Assembly (NCBI GenBank): GCA_023356515.1
Contig: JAKQYG010000008.1
Coordinates: 1 to 22,776, forward strand
Direction of reading: 5' to 3'
DNA: 22,776 nt
Source of the DNA: Trichodesmium sp. MAG_R04
GTDB taxonomy: Bacteria; Cyanobacteriota; Cyanobacteriia; Cyanobacteriales; Microcoleaceae
Of the stretch, positions 7,799 to 15,224 are shown in pieces. Under the pieces are notes generated by a model. It saw only the letters and a program-made list of their open reading frames with translations, had not been told where the DNA came from and ran no database searches. The translations under genes and the position numbers were made by a program. The first letter of the stretch is position 1; every line of letters begins with the position of its first letter.

Positions 7799-8356
7799 TT
7801 AGTTAAAAAGAATCAAATAGTTACTCTGTGACCACCCAATTTTCTTTTCCTTTTCAAACTCATTTAGTAGTCGTGTTACTGTAACGCGACTTGCACAAAT
7901 AGTGTCAGCAATTTCTTGATGAGTTAAACGAAGATTAATTATTTTCCCTTGTGGTAATTGATGCCCAAATCGCTCTGCTAACCATATTAACAATCTTAGC
8001 AGTCGTAGTTTCATGTTTCGAGCATGAAGAATTTTTAATAGTTCTTGAGTTCTTTGAATGTAGGAAAGCATTACTTCTTTAGCCAAAAAATAAGTCTTTG
8101 GTAAAATACTTGCCTGAACAATAGTTAAACATTCAACTTGATAAAGATAAAAAGGGAATAGAGGTTGACCAACAAGATCTCCTTGACCCCAAAAACCTAA
8201 AGAAATTACATTGTCTTCTTCATTTTTGGTTAGAATACGAACTACTCCAGTATCTATACGCCATAATAATACATTTGTCAATGGCATTAGTTGATGACGC
8301 TTAAATTGATGATCCTTTGATTGAGGAAATGGAGGAATTACTAAATTTAAGCTCAC
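7799..8356 (-). CDS. Crp/Fnr-family transcriptional regulator, short form
   Basis: The chosen start is GTG at 8356 because AAGGAG (8369-8364) lies 7 nt upstream. The longer frame from ATG 8410 would place that ribosome site inside the gene. The product is 185 residues, shorter than the usual 210-230. The N-terminal half is a reduced cyclic-nucleotide-fold sensor: the stretch after GFWGQGDLVGQPLF lacks the GE...R(S/T) phosphate-binding signature of cAMP receptors, so it probably does not bind cAMP. A dimer helix follows (about 95-125). The C-terminal helix-turn-helix, THQEIADTICASRVTVTRLL (about 145-164), is typical of Crp/Fnr proteins. No Fe-S cysteine cluster is seen. Targets are unknown; it stands apart from its neighbours and could be autoregulated. 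Confidence 0.85.
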   Translation of the reverse strand: MSLNLVIPPFPQSKDHQFKRHQLMPLTNVLLWRIDTGVVRILTKNEEDNVISLGFWGQGDLVGQPLFPFYLYQVECLTIVQASILPKTYFLAKEVMLSYIQRTQELLKILHARNMKLRLLRLLIWLAERFGHQLPQGKIINLRLTHQEIADTICASRVTVTRLLNEFEKEKKIGWSQSNYLILFN

Positions 8357-8489
8357 TTTTATTCTCCTTTTTATGTTGTAGAATCTGTACTTATGCAAGC
8401 ATTTAATCAAACTGTTATTACCTTATATAGAATCGGGTTAACTATATGTTAATAATTATATAATTACCAATACTAATAGGGAAGAACCC

Positions 8490-8555
8490 ATGAATCAGTT
8501 TTTTTTCACAGATGTTTATTCTGCTCAACACCTGGCTTCTGTGGGTAAGTCCTAA
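8490..8555 (+). pseudogene. Possible 5' remnant of a truncated gene (21 codons)
   Basis: A tiny frame starts at ATG 8490 after GGGAAG and reads MNQFFFTDVYSAQHLASVGKS before TAA. The stop is created by GTAAGTCCTAATT, a string that also occurs next to copy B at 6381-6393. This could be the start of a gene cut off by a repeat; it may equally be chance. Confidence 0.2.
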
Positions 8556-8643
8556 TTACTTTAATATTCAATCTCTCAATCTCCTCGTCTCCAAATCTCG
8601 CCTATAAAAACATGTTAGAAAATTCATAAATACTCAAACTTAG

Positions 8644-8970
8644 TTATAGATTACTTTTGACTTTTAACTTGTGCTTTATACTATATAAAATTGGTTTTTT
8701 TTGATTATTATTTGCTTCATAGTCACTACAATTTATTGCTGTTTCAGTAAGTGCGCTATAAGGATGTACGGTACATTTTAAACGATAGTCTCCTGTAAAA
8801 AATGCACAGCGACTACAGGGGATTTGATGCAATCTTTTTACATAACTTATTCCTGACTTAAGGGTTAAATAAAAATTATGTAATCCTATAGTAATTAGTG
8901 ATATGATGCCAATCATACAAAAGATACGGGCTAAGTTTTGAAGTATCTCTTCTGGAAATAAATTAATCAT
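8644..8970 (-). CDS. Conserved small membrane protein with four-cysteine motif
   Basis: A 108-residue protein. A hydrophobic segment at about 12-32 is likely a membrane anchor. It is followed by PCSRCAFFTGDYRLKCTVHP (51-70) and a further Cys81 in AINCSDYE. The arrangement C52-x2-C55-x10-C66-x14-C81 suggests a metal or Fe-S site, or disulfides, next to the membrane. I recognise the CSRCAFF...LKCTVHP pattern as recurring in cyanobacterial proteins of unknown function; no function is assigned. It lies upstream of the Crp/Fnr gene on the same strand with about 290 bp between, so it need not be co-transcribed. Confidence 0.75.
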   Translation of the reverse strand: MINLFPEEILQNLARIFCMIGIISLITIGLHNFYLTLKSGISYVKRLHQIPCSRCAFFTGDYRLKCTVHPYSALTETAINCSDYEANNNQKKPILYSIKHKLKVKSNL

Positions 8971-9738
8971 AATTTTAACTCTATTAATACTTGGTGAAAA
9001 ACTACTAGTTAGAGATCAGTAGTGATGCAGAATTAATCACATAGACTTTTAAGATGTTTAAGATGAAAGATATATATAGCAGTCCTATTTTATTTATGTC
9101 AAAAATCCTGCTACTTTTTGATAATAGGTTTGAGCATAATAGTCAATGGGCAAGAGTTTTATAATTTATTTCTAGTCTTTGAATTATCACAACCTATTTA
9201 GGATTGCTATATTACCTATGATTTATTAATAAAATGATGAGCTTTTTAGATTACATAACTACACAAAAATGAACCCTATTAATATGCATCAATATAATCC
9301 CCGCAAATATCAGTAATGGAACGTAAGCATTCAATCATTAGCTAGCCTGTTACAGAGAAACTATGTTATTTAGCCATCAACATCATTACCTTTAAGTTGA
9401 CAAATCAAATTTGTGTTCAATTCTCCGGTTGAAAATGTAGCAGAAATTAAACGAATGCTTGTTTTATTTATTAAAAAGGTGAGAGTTGACTGCGACCTAG
9501 TCTAATACTTACAATAGACTACCGATTTTTGAATAGGAGTATAAGGATTTGAGAACCTTTTCTGGAGAGATCTAATATTAAACCCGGTAGCATTGGTATC
9601 ATTTAGTATTGAGGCATCATTAAGTCTATATTCTCAGGTATAACTGCCTTTAGCCTATAATGACAGGAATTGTACTACTCCGAAGCAAACAGATTTTATC
9701 GAATAACTAGGTAGACAAAACTATTTGTATTAGAACAT
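8971..9738. other. Intergenic spacer, no gene; one dispersed repeat
   Basis: Both strands are stop-rich. The only clear content is the 50-bp repeat copy at 9165-9214. It follows the alpha/beta hydrolase gene, but no convincing terminator hairpin was found. Confidence 0.6.
9165..9214. repeat. Dispersed 50-bp repeat, copy 1
   Basis: It matches 20287-20336 in the same orientation at 44 of 50 positions (core ACAACCTATTT, then GGATTG). Weaker similarity extends some 15-20 bp to the left (GGCAAGA). Confidence 0.7.
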
Positions 9739-10482
9739 TTAACTTGCTATTGCTTGTGGAGTGATATCCGATAAAGCTAGGCTATTTTGTTGCCAAAATT
9801 CTAGAAGTGGTTGTGCTACATTTAGAGGTGAAAAATGATGGAAAAAATAACGACCTTCAGGACACTCCCAAATTCTATCTTCTGGTTTTAAAAATGGTTG
9901 CCATCCTTGAATTAAATTAGGATCAATAATTGGATCATCATGGCTGCCACATATCATTAAAGGTACAGAAACCTCTCTTGCAAGCATACTTTCCCGTTTT
10001 AATAATGAATGAGGGCATGGAGATAAATCTAAATCTCTCTCCAATATCCTAGCTAAAGTTCGAGTAATTTTTCTACTTTGTTGACCAAACAAGCTTTTTA
10101 CCATATTCCCCAAAATTATTTCACGACTACAAGGTAAAAGATGACGATGTACATAATAATGTGCTTGCCAATCAACTGTGGGATAAACACCTACAGATAA
10201 TAAGGTTAAAGATTTTACTCTTTCTGGATATTTACGAGCATATATTAATCCTACTAATCCACTTGTACTATGACCAATAAGATGAATAGGTCTGTTTATA
10301 GATTTGAGATAATCATGAAGTAAAGTGACAGCTATATCTAGCGCACAAGGTTCGTCAGGAGTTTGCAAATAATCCCATTCTGCAATTAAAACTTTTTTCG
10401 ATAAGTAACGAATTAACCGCTGATTAAAAATTTGCAAACTAGGGCTAGTACTTAACCACAATACATCTGGAATTTTAGACAT
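9739..10482 (-). CDS. Alpha/beta hydrolase of the iron-stress locus (IsiC-like)
   Basis: A 247-residue single-domain alpha/beta hydrolase. The nucleophile elbow is LIGHSTSG, with Ser as the predicted nucleophile. The acid is likely Asp in CGSHDDPIID, and the base a His in FFHHFSPLNVAQPL near the C-terminus. There is no signal peptide, so it is probably cytosolic. Substrate unknown; a chlorophyll- or lipid-ester role would be speculation. It is the last gene of the minus-strand group isiA, small ORF, isiB, hydrolase. In other cyanobacteria a gene called isiC can follow isiB; I take this to be its counterpart by position, with moderate confidence. The gap to isiB is 415 bp, so it may also have its own promoter. 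Confidence 0.85.
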   Translation of the reverse strand: MSKIPDVLWLSTSPSLQIFNQRLIRYLSKKVLIAEWDYLQTPDEPCALDIAVTLLHDYLKSINRPIHLIGHSTSGLVGLIYARKYPERVKSLTLLSVGVYPTVDWQAHYYVHRHLLPCSREIILGNMVKSLFGQQSRKITRTLARILERDLDLSPCPHSLLKRESMLAREVSVPLMICGSHDDPIIDPNLIQGWQPFLKPEDRIWECPEGRYFFHHFSPLNVAQPLLEFWQQNSLALSDITPQAIAS

Positions 10483-10897
10483 TGCTCTTTATTTTCCTAA
10501 ATTATTAAGGTACTAATAGATAAACTTGTGAGAAACGATAATTTTCAGAGAAGGAAGTATCTGAAATTGGAAGCATATATGAGGTTTTATAGTAAATTTT
10601 TTTGATTTTTAACTAGATATTGCTCAGAAATTATAGCAATCAGGAATTAGTTGTGAGAATTTAGATTTTCTTTAAAAGGATGGAATATAGTAATTATCTT
10701 ATTCATAATATATCCGTTTCCCTGTTCCCAGTTAAATGTTTCCTAAAAGCCTCCAATATCTCGCAACTCAAATCATATTGCTATATCTCCTTTTTTATAA
10801 GAAAGCTTCTTTCTCTGAGCAGTTTTTAAAGTTAAAGTAATTTCTCTAATTTAATTAACTTTAGTCAAATCTGAGAACTGTGCTGATTCAATCAGAC
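10483..10897. other. Intergenic spacer between isiB and the hydrolase
   Basis: No gene is seen. A short inverted repeat AGAAAG-ctt-CTTTCT lies at about 10801-10815 without a T-run in the right place for either neighbour. Confidence 0.5.
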
Positions 10898-11428
10898 TTA
10901 AAGCCCAAACTCTGTTTTGAGTTGCCCTACCCATTTTTTTATCCGTTCATCTGTTAAATCACGCTGATTATCATCATCTAGAGCTAAACCTACAAAATTG
11001 CCAGCGTTTTCTCCCTCATCTTGCTTTGCTTTGGATTCATTCTGCTCATAACCATCTGTAGGCCAATAACCAATAGTAGTACCTCCAAGCTTAGTGATTT
11101 TTTCCTCCAAAATACCCATGGCATCTTGAAAATTATCAGCATACCCTATTTGATCACCTGTACCAAAATAGGCAACTTTTTTGCCTTTGAAATTTGCCTT
11201 ATCTATTTCTTTACGATAGAAAGCACTCCAGTCACTCTGTAGTTCACCAATATCCCAAGTAGGACAGCCAATAATTAAATTTTGATAATCGTCGAAATCT
11301 TTGGGGTTGACATCATCCATATTGTGGATAGTAACTACTGTCTCACCACCCAATTCTTTTTGAATCATTTCTGCAGCTTCTTCAGTTTTACCTGTTGTGC
11401 TACCGACAAAAAGACCAATTTTTGACAT
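10898..11428 (-). CDS. isiB: Long-chain flavodoxin (iron-stress)
   Basis: A 176-residue flavodoxin that replaces ferredoxin as electron carrier from photosystem I to FNR and other acceptors when iron is short. The FMN phosphate loop is GSTTGKTEEAA (9-19, family form GTxTGxTE). The isoalloxazine-stacking Trp lies in CPTWDIGELQSDW and the stacking Tyr in GTGDQIGYADNFQDA. The insertion around GGTTIGYWPTDGYEQNESKA marks the long-chain class. A strong ribosome site GGAGGT precedes the ATG by 4-5 nt. It lies downstream of isiA on the same strand with the small ORF between. Confidence 0.96.
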   Translation of the reverse strand: MSKIGLFVGSTTGKTEEAAEMIQKELGGETVVTIHNMDDVNPKDFDDYQNLIIGCPTWDIGELQSDWSAFYRKEIDKANFKGKKVAYFGTGDQIGYADNFQDAMGILEEKITKLGGTTIGYWPTDGYEQNESKAKQDEGENAGNFVGLALDDDNQRDLTDERIKKWVGQLKTEFGL

Positions 11429-11497
11429 TTTTACCTCCGTAGTGGTCGTTTTTTTTCTTATACTTATAGAGAAACTTTCAAACTATTGAATTAGAAA

Positions 11498-11680
11498 TCA
11501 GTAAGGGTCTAATTCATCACAATAACCAGACCAATCGCTTTGTGATCCATGAATATTTTTGTTTGTAGTTACTCTGTGATTTTGAAAACTATTTTCTGCT
11601 TCTAAAGATATAAAAACGAATATGTCATTGTTTTTATATAGTTCTATTTTCCGTGAAGCTAATTTTTTTGAACCTGCCAT
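11498..11680 (-). CDS. Small hypothetical protein between isiA and isiB
   Basis: A 60-residue frame, MAGSKKLASRKIELYKNN at the start and SQSDWSGYCDELDPY at the end, with no recognised family. It has a mixed, protein-like composition, a basic N-terminus and an acidic C-terminus, with no membrane segment. The stop is 69 nt before isiB on the same strand, so the two could share a transcript. There is no clear Shine-Dalgarno, and the ATG is preceded by an A-rich run. It may be a real small iron-stress gene or a chance frame. Confidence 0.4.
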   Translation of the reverse strand: MAGSKKLASRKIELYKNNDIFVFISLEAENSFQNHRVTTNKNIHGSQSDWSGYCDELDPY

Positions 11681-12351
11681 TTTTTCTATTTACAAAATGT
11701 ACATAACAGTTTAATCTGGCTTACTATTGACTACTATAGAGACTGCAATTATTGATAGCAAATAATTTATCGAGCTAGGTGTAAGATATTAACTATTTTT
11801 CAGGATCACAATCAAAATCTATTTATCAAAACTCTAGAAATAAATTGATAAAAATTTGCAATAAGTTTGCAAAATAAAAGTAAGCATATTATCTCCCATT
11901 GATTAATTATATTTAGGGTTTACGCAAACCAACCAAGAAACTGGGTTTACTACCCTGATTATTTTTATAATAGCAGATTTTGGGCAAATGATTTACAGGG
12001 TAGATGATGAAAATTATACAGCAATTAATCTTAAACCCTGATGATTTTTAGGCTAAGACGTCGTTTCTGATTATATCTAAATCCTTATAGGTTATGCTGT
12101 TATTTTACTTACCCTATAATTATTCTACTCAAAATAAATGAGAAATATTTCTATTTATTATTTACTCATAACTAGAGTGAGGTTGTCAAGTCTTAGAGCA
12201 AAATTTTCTATTACAGCAATTTTTCATTTCCCAAAAAACCTCTAGGGAGATTGTTTAAAATCTCCCTATCAAGAGCTTTCTAGGGATATAGTTGAACAGT
12301 TAGCATCTCAGAAATCACGCTAAAAAGTCTAACTATCAAACACTTATCAGA
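11681..12351. other. isiA-isiB spacer with terminator-like hairpin and dispersed repeat
   Basis: Apart from the hairpin at 12228-12267 it carries a short repeat-like stretch at about 11921-11954 (GGTTTACGCAAACC, then AGAAACTGGGTTTAC). Similar strings occur elsewhere in the window (AGAAACCAGGTTTCT near 19615). No gene is seen. Confidence 0.55.
12228..12267 (-). terminator. Rho-independent-type terminator/attenuator after isiA
   Basis: On the minus strand a 9-bp perfect stem, AGGGAGATT / AATCTCCCT with a 6-nt loop, is followed after five bases by a six-T run (plus-strand As at 12232-12239). It begins about 85 nt past the isiA stop. It would end most isiA transcripts and leave isiB at a lower level, as described for isiA/isiAB transcripts in other cyanobacteria. 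Confidence 0.65.
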
Positions 12352-13383
12352 TTAAGATTCTTCTACACTATTCAAAGCATTTTCAACACGCTTAAAGTCA
12401 AAACCCATAGCTCGCAAAGCGTGCCAGAGATGACCTTGCAAGAAAAAGAATGCTAAGAAGAAATGAGCATTGGCTAACCAACAACGAGCAGTATGAACAC
12501 CTAAAGGCAACTCTATACTGTCCGCAAAATAAGGAGTAACACCCAACTTAACATCCAAAACTGGACCATAAAATTCTACAGGATAAGCTAAGGTATTAAC
12601 GGCACAGAAGTAAGCTGCCACAAATCCTGCTAGAGCAATTCCACCCAGAGAGTAAGAAAGAATTGCTTCACCAGAGAAGATGAGAACACGTTTTGCCCAA
12701 GGAAGAGGTGCCCTAATAATATGCCATATGCCACCGAAAACTAGCAGAAATCCTACATAAATGTGACCGCCAACTAAGTCTTCTAAGCTATTAACAGCGG
12801 CAAAATGAGTTTGATATCCATATATTACTAATGGATCAAGAGTAGGATTAGTTACTAAGCGAACTGTTTGAGTTGTCGCATCATAAAGCCCACCAAAATA
12901 CATAGCTTTGACTGCTAATAATAAAGCACCAAATCCTAAGAAAAGTAGGTGATGACCTAAGATAAAACCTAGCTTTTTGGGGTCATCCCATTCAAAATGA
13001 AACTTCTTCGCTCGGCCTGTTGCATCCTTTAAATTTTCTGGAGCTTTAAAGGTGTGAAAAAGCGCTCCTGCGCCTAATACTGCTGATGAAACTAGATGTA
13101 TAATACCAACTACAAAATAGGGATAAGTATCTACAACTGTTCCATTTTCTCCAATACCAAAACCTAAAGTTGCTAGGTGAGGGAGTAAGATTAAACCCTG
13201 TTCTCCCATGGGTAAATTAGGAGAATATAGAGATATTTCAAACAGGGTAAATGCTCCAGCCCAAAAAGTAATTAGGGCAGCTTGACCGACATGAGCGGCA
13301 ATAAATAAACCAGACAATTTAGCAAAGCGGGCATTTCCAGCCCACCAATCGTATTTAACTTCTGGACTACCATAAGTTTGCAT
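12352..13383 (-). CDS. isiA: Iron-stress-induced chlorophyll-binding protein IsiA (CP43')
   Basis: A 343-residue six-helix chlorophyll a antenna of the CP43/Pcb/IsiA family, which forms rings around photosystem I or quenches energy under iron limitation. The ATG at 13383 is chosen because it gives MQTYGSPEVKYDWW, the usual IsiA N-terminus and length, and AGAGG (13397-13393) lies 9 nt upstream; the frame extends to 13452 but without support. The middle part (DTYPYFVVGIIHLVSSAVLG, then NPTLDPLVIYGY) resembles PsbC/CP43, whereas the C-terminus (VLDVKLGVTPYF, LQGHLWHALRAMGFDF) is IsiA-like. Multiple His residues in the helices are chlorophyll ligands. The large lumenal loop of true CP43 is absent. 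Assignment to IsiA rather than another CP43-like clade rests on the isiB neighbour and the C-terminus. Confidence 0.92.
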   Translation of the reverse strand: MQTYGSPEVKYDWWAGNARFAKLSGLFIAAHVGQAALITFWAGAFTLFEISLYSPNLPMGEQGLILLPHLATLGFGIGENGTVVDTYPYFVVGIIHLVSSAVLGAGALFHTFKAPENLKDATGRAKKFHFEWDDPKKLGFILGHHLLFLGFGALLLAVKAMYFGGLYDATTQTVRLVTNPTLDPLVIYGYQTHFAAVNSLEDLVGGHIYVGFLLVFGGIWHIIRAPLPWAKRVLIFSGEAILSYSLGGIALAGFVAAYFCAVNTLAYPVEFYGPVLDVKLGVTPYFADSIELPLGVHTARCWLANAHFFLAFFFLQGHLWHALRAMGFDFKRVENALNSVEES

Positions 13384-14207
13384 AAAGTTTTGCCTCTTTG
13401 GGTTTATGGTTAATAGTTTTTCAAAACAGCAAATACTAACTTTGTTATGCAATAATTAGTAACTGTTTATCTTTAATAAAACTTGGATAACTATATCAGA
13501 ATAATTATATTATTAATTCCTTTTTTTTAATTATAGAAAAATAATTAAAAGGTTATTAATCTGAATAATAGCAAACACAAGATAAAATTGCTAATATATT
13601 AGCAACACCAATCAAAATAGCTTCACAGCTATTATTTTGTACTGAGTACTTGGATAGAATTAATTGTCCATTTTTTATCTCCTTTATAATAGAGTCATCA
13701 AAGGATTAATAAGGGATTAGGAACAAATATATATACAAATAACTTTGCCCAACTACTGAATTTAGCGGTGATGAAACCCCCAAAATATCAGCTATACCAG
13801 TAATAGTAATTGAGTAAAAATTATCTATAATTCAATCACAAAAAAACCTAAATAACATTTATATTGAAAAATATTACCACCACGAGCAATGGGCAAATTT
13901 TTCTAAAAAACACACAACATTTATGACAGTTTGAGAGATAAAATTGCCCGAATATAAATTCTAATTTGATGTGATATTTGTGATTTACTTCCATTGCCAA
14001 GTAAGCATTGACTTGATACTCATTCCCATTCTGTATTTTTGAAATAAGTGGAATTTTTTTGTTCCTAATTGTAGTACAATACCTTTAATTAAAATACATA
14101 GTTCTGGCCACTAATTTATAGAGGCCGTTTTTTTTCTTCAAATTTAGATGTCCACTAACAGTACACAAATCAATAGTTTTTGATTGTGGAGCAAAAGATT
14201 GAAGATT

Positions 14208-14226
14208 AATGATAACTGTTATCATT
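14208..14226. promoter_or_regulatory. Fur/Zur-type operator palindrome
   Basis: AATGATAACTGTTATCATT is a perfect 9-1-9 palindrome; its inner 15 bp (TGATAAC-T-GTTATCA) has the 7-1-7 form used by bacterial Fur-family regulators, including cyanobacterial Zur. On the minus strand a TTGACA (14240-14235) lies 17 nt before AGTTAT (14217-14212), so the site would cover the -10 and spacer of a promoter pointing towards isiA. The isiA ATG is about 825 nt away, so a direct link needs a very long leader. Confidence 0.5.
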
Positions 14227-14671
14227 TTTGGCCTTGTCAACCAAAAGTATATTAAATACTTATTGAAACTAATATTCATTAATTTTCTCATTTTGTCAAG
14301 GTTTTTTTGAGATTAATTATTATTAATTTTTGTAACTTATATTTTGAAATATACGATGTGCTACTAAAAGAATTTAGAAATCAGGAAAAATCGCGGCCAA
14401 TAAGGCCACAGAATATAAGCAAGTATTTGTATTTAATATTTTCCTAAGAATTTGACAAATGAGAAAGGTTGATGAATAGAATGAATACATTGTAAATACT
14501 TACTAAATTAAGCCCTCATGCTACTTTATACTTCAAGTTGAAGTGCGCAGTGTGGGTTGCAAGTAGATAGTTAAACCTCAAGAAATGGCCAAAGCTTAGT
14601 AAGAAAACTTTCTCATATCAGTACTTAACATTATTAATGCAAATTAATCTAAGAAAACTTTAGAAAAAGTA

Positions 14672-14700
14672 TTGACAAATATTATCATTAGCTTCATAAT
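14672..14700 (+). promoter_or_regulatory. Strong sigma70-type promoter candidate
   Basis: TTGACA (14672-14677) and CATAAT (14695-14700) are separated by exactly 17 nt on the plus strand. The next gene is cobH, 525 nt downstream. A weak stem (GGTCCCT at 14762 with AGGGACT at 14813) followed by a T-rich tract to about 14832 could end a short RNA of about 120 nt. Confidence 0.4.
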
Positions 14701-14907
14701 AAAAATTACATTGCTTATGGTGTTCTTCTCTCTGGTAGGACAACGTATATTAAATTAGTCGGGTCCCTCAGTCACAATGATGATATTTTATTGATAGGCT
14801 GGAAAGCAATTAGGGACTCTTTATTATTTTTTATCCTCCACATTGAGCAAATCTAAATTTACACATAGCTGGAATTTGAGATTTTTCACCCCGAAAATTG
14901 CTCCAAA

Positions 14908-15145
14908 CCCGGTGTTAGTAAGGGAAATACCTAAAAGAACTAAAAATAGCTAAAACCTAGGTATAGCGCTACGTGCTAAGGTTAGGACATTTTTAGATTC
15001 CTTAACAAGGTTTTTTGGGACATGAAAGAAGTTAGAAAGTGTCCTAACGTCTTTTTGTACTGCTATATATCAACAGAACGGTTAATTCAATGTAAAAGTA
15101 TTGCTGTATAAGCTTTTGGCGTAGTTTTTAACCTATTTTTGACCT
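14908..15145. repeat. Dispersed repeat copy 1, interrupted by a MITE
   Basis: The two halves (14908-14963 and 15066-15145) match 19792-19925 as one continuous stretch. Shared blocks include ACTAAAAATAGCTAAAA, ACGGTTAATT, CTGTATAAG and CAACCTATTTTT-like ends (AACCTATTTTT here). Confidence 0.65.
14964..15065. mobile_element. 102-bp MITE with TA target duplication
   Basis: The element begins TAGC and ends GCTA. Inside both ends, at the same distance of 17 nt, is GTTAGGACA (left) and its complement TGTCCTAAC (right). It is flanked by TA on each side (14962-14963 and 15066-15067). Removing the element and one TA restores the sequence of the uninterrupted repeat at 19849-19859 with one difference. 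TA duplication points to an IS630/Tc1-mariner-type transposase acting in trans. It has no coding capacity. Confidence 0.7.
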
Positions 15146-15224
15146 AAAATGTTAGAATCATCGTCAGGGCTTACGCAAAAACACTATATTTTAAATACAT
15201 AAATGACCTCCTAAATTTTACTAA

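Larger units (their letters stand above)
13384..15224. other. 1.8-kb non-coding region upstream of isiA and cobH
   Basis: No credible gene is present; the 68-codon frame at 14085-14291 has no recognisable character. It contains a perfect Fur/Zur-type palindrome (14208-14226), a plus-strand promoter candidate (14672-14700), a dispersed repeat (14908-15145) and a MITE inserted in that repeat (14964-15065). Confidence 0.6.

Noticed and set aside
13384..13452. Upstream extension of isiA by 23 codons
   Set aside because: The ATG at 13383 has a ribosome site and gives the standard IsiA N-terminus; the extension resembles nothing.
14107..14136. GGCC-loop-GGCC followed by eight Ts as a plus-strand terminator
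   Set aside because: The stem is only four pairs with a long loop, and no plus-strand gene precedes it.
14085..14291. 68-codon minus-strand frame covering the Fur/Zur palindrome
   Set aside because: It has no family features, no Shine-Dalgarno and very AT-rich codons; the palindrome within it argues for regulatory DNA.
14700..15224. Cobalamin riboswitch upstream of cobH
   Set aside because: No B12-box-like conserved core could be recognised, and the region is largely repeat and MITE.
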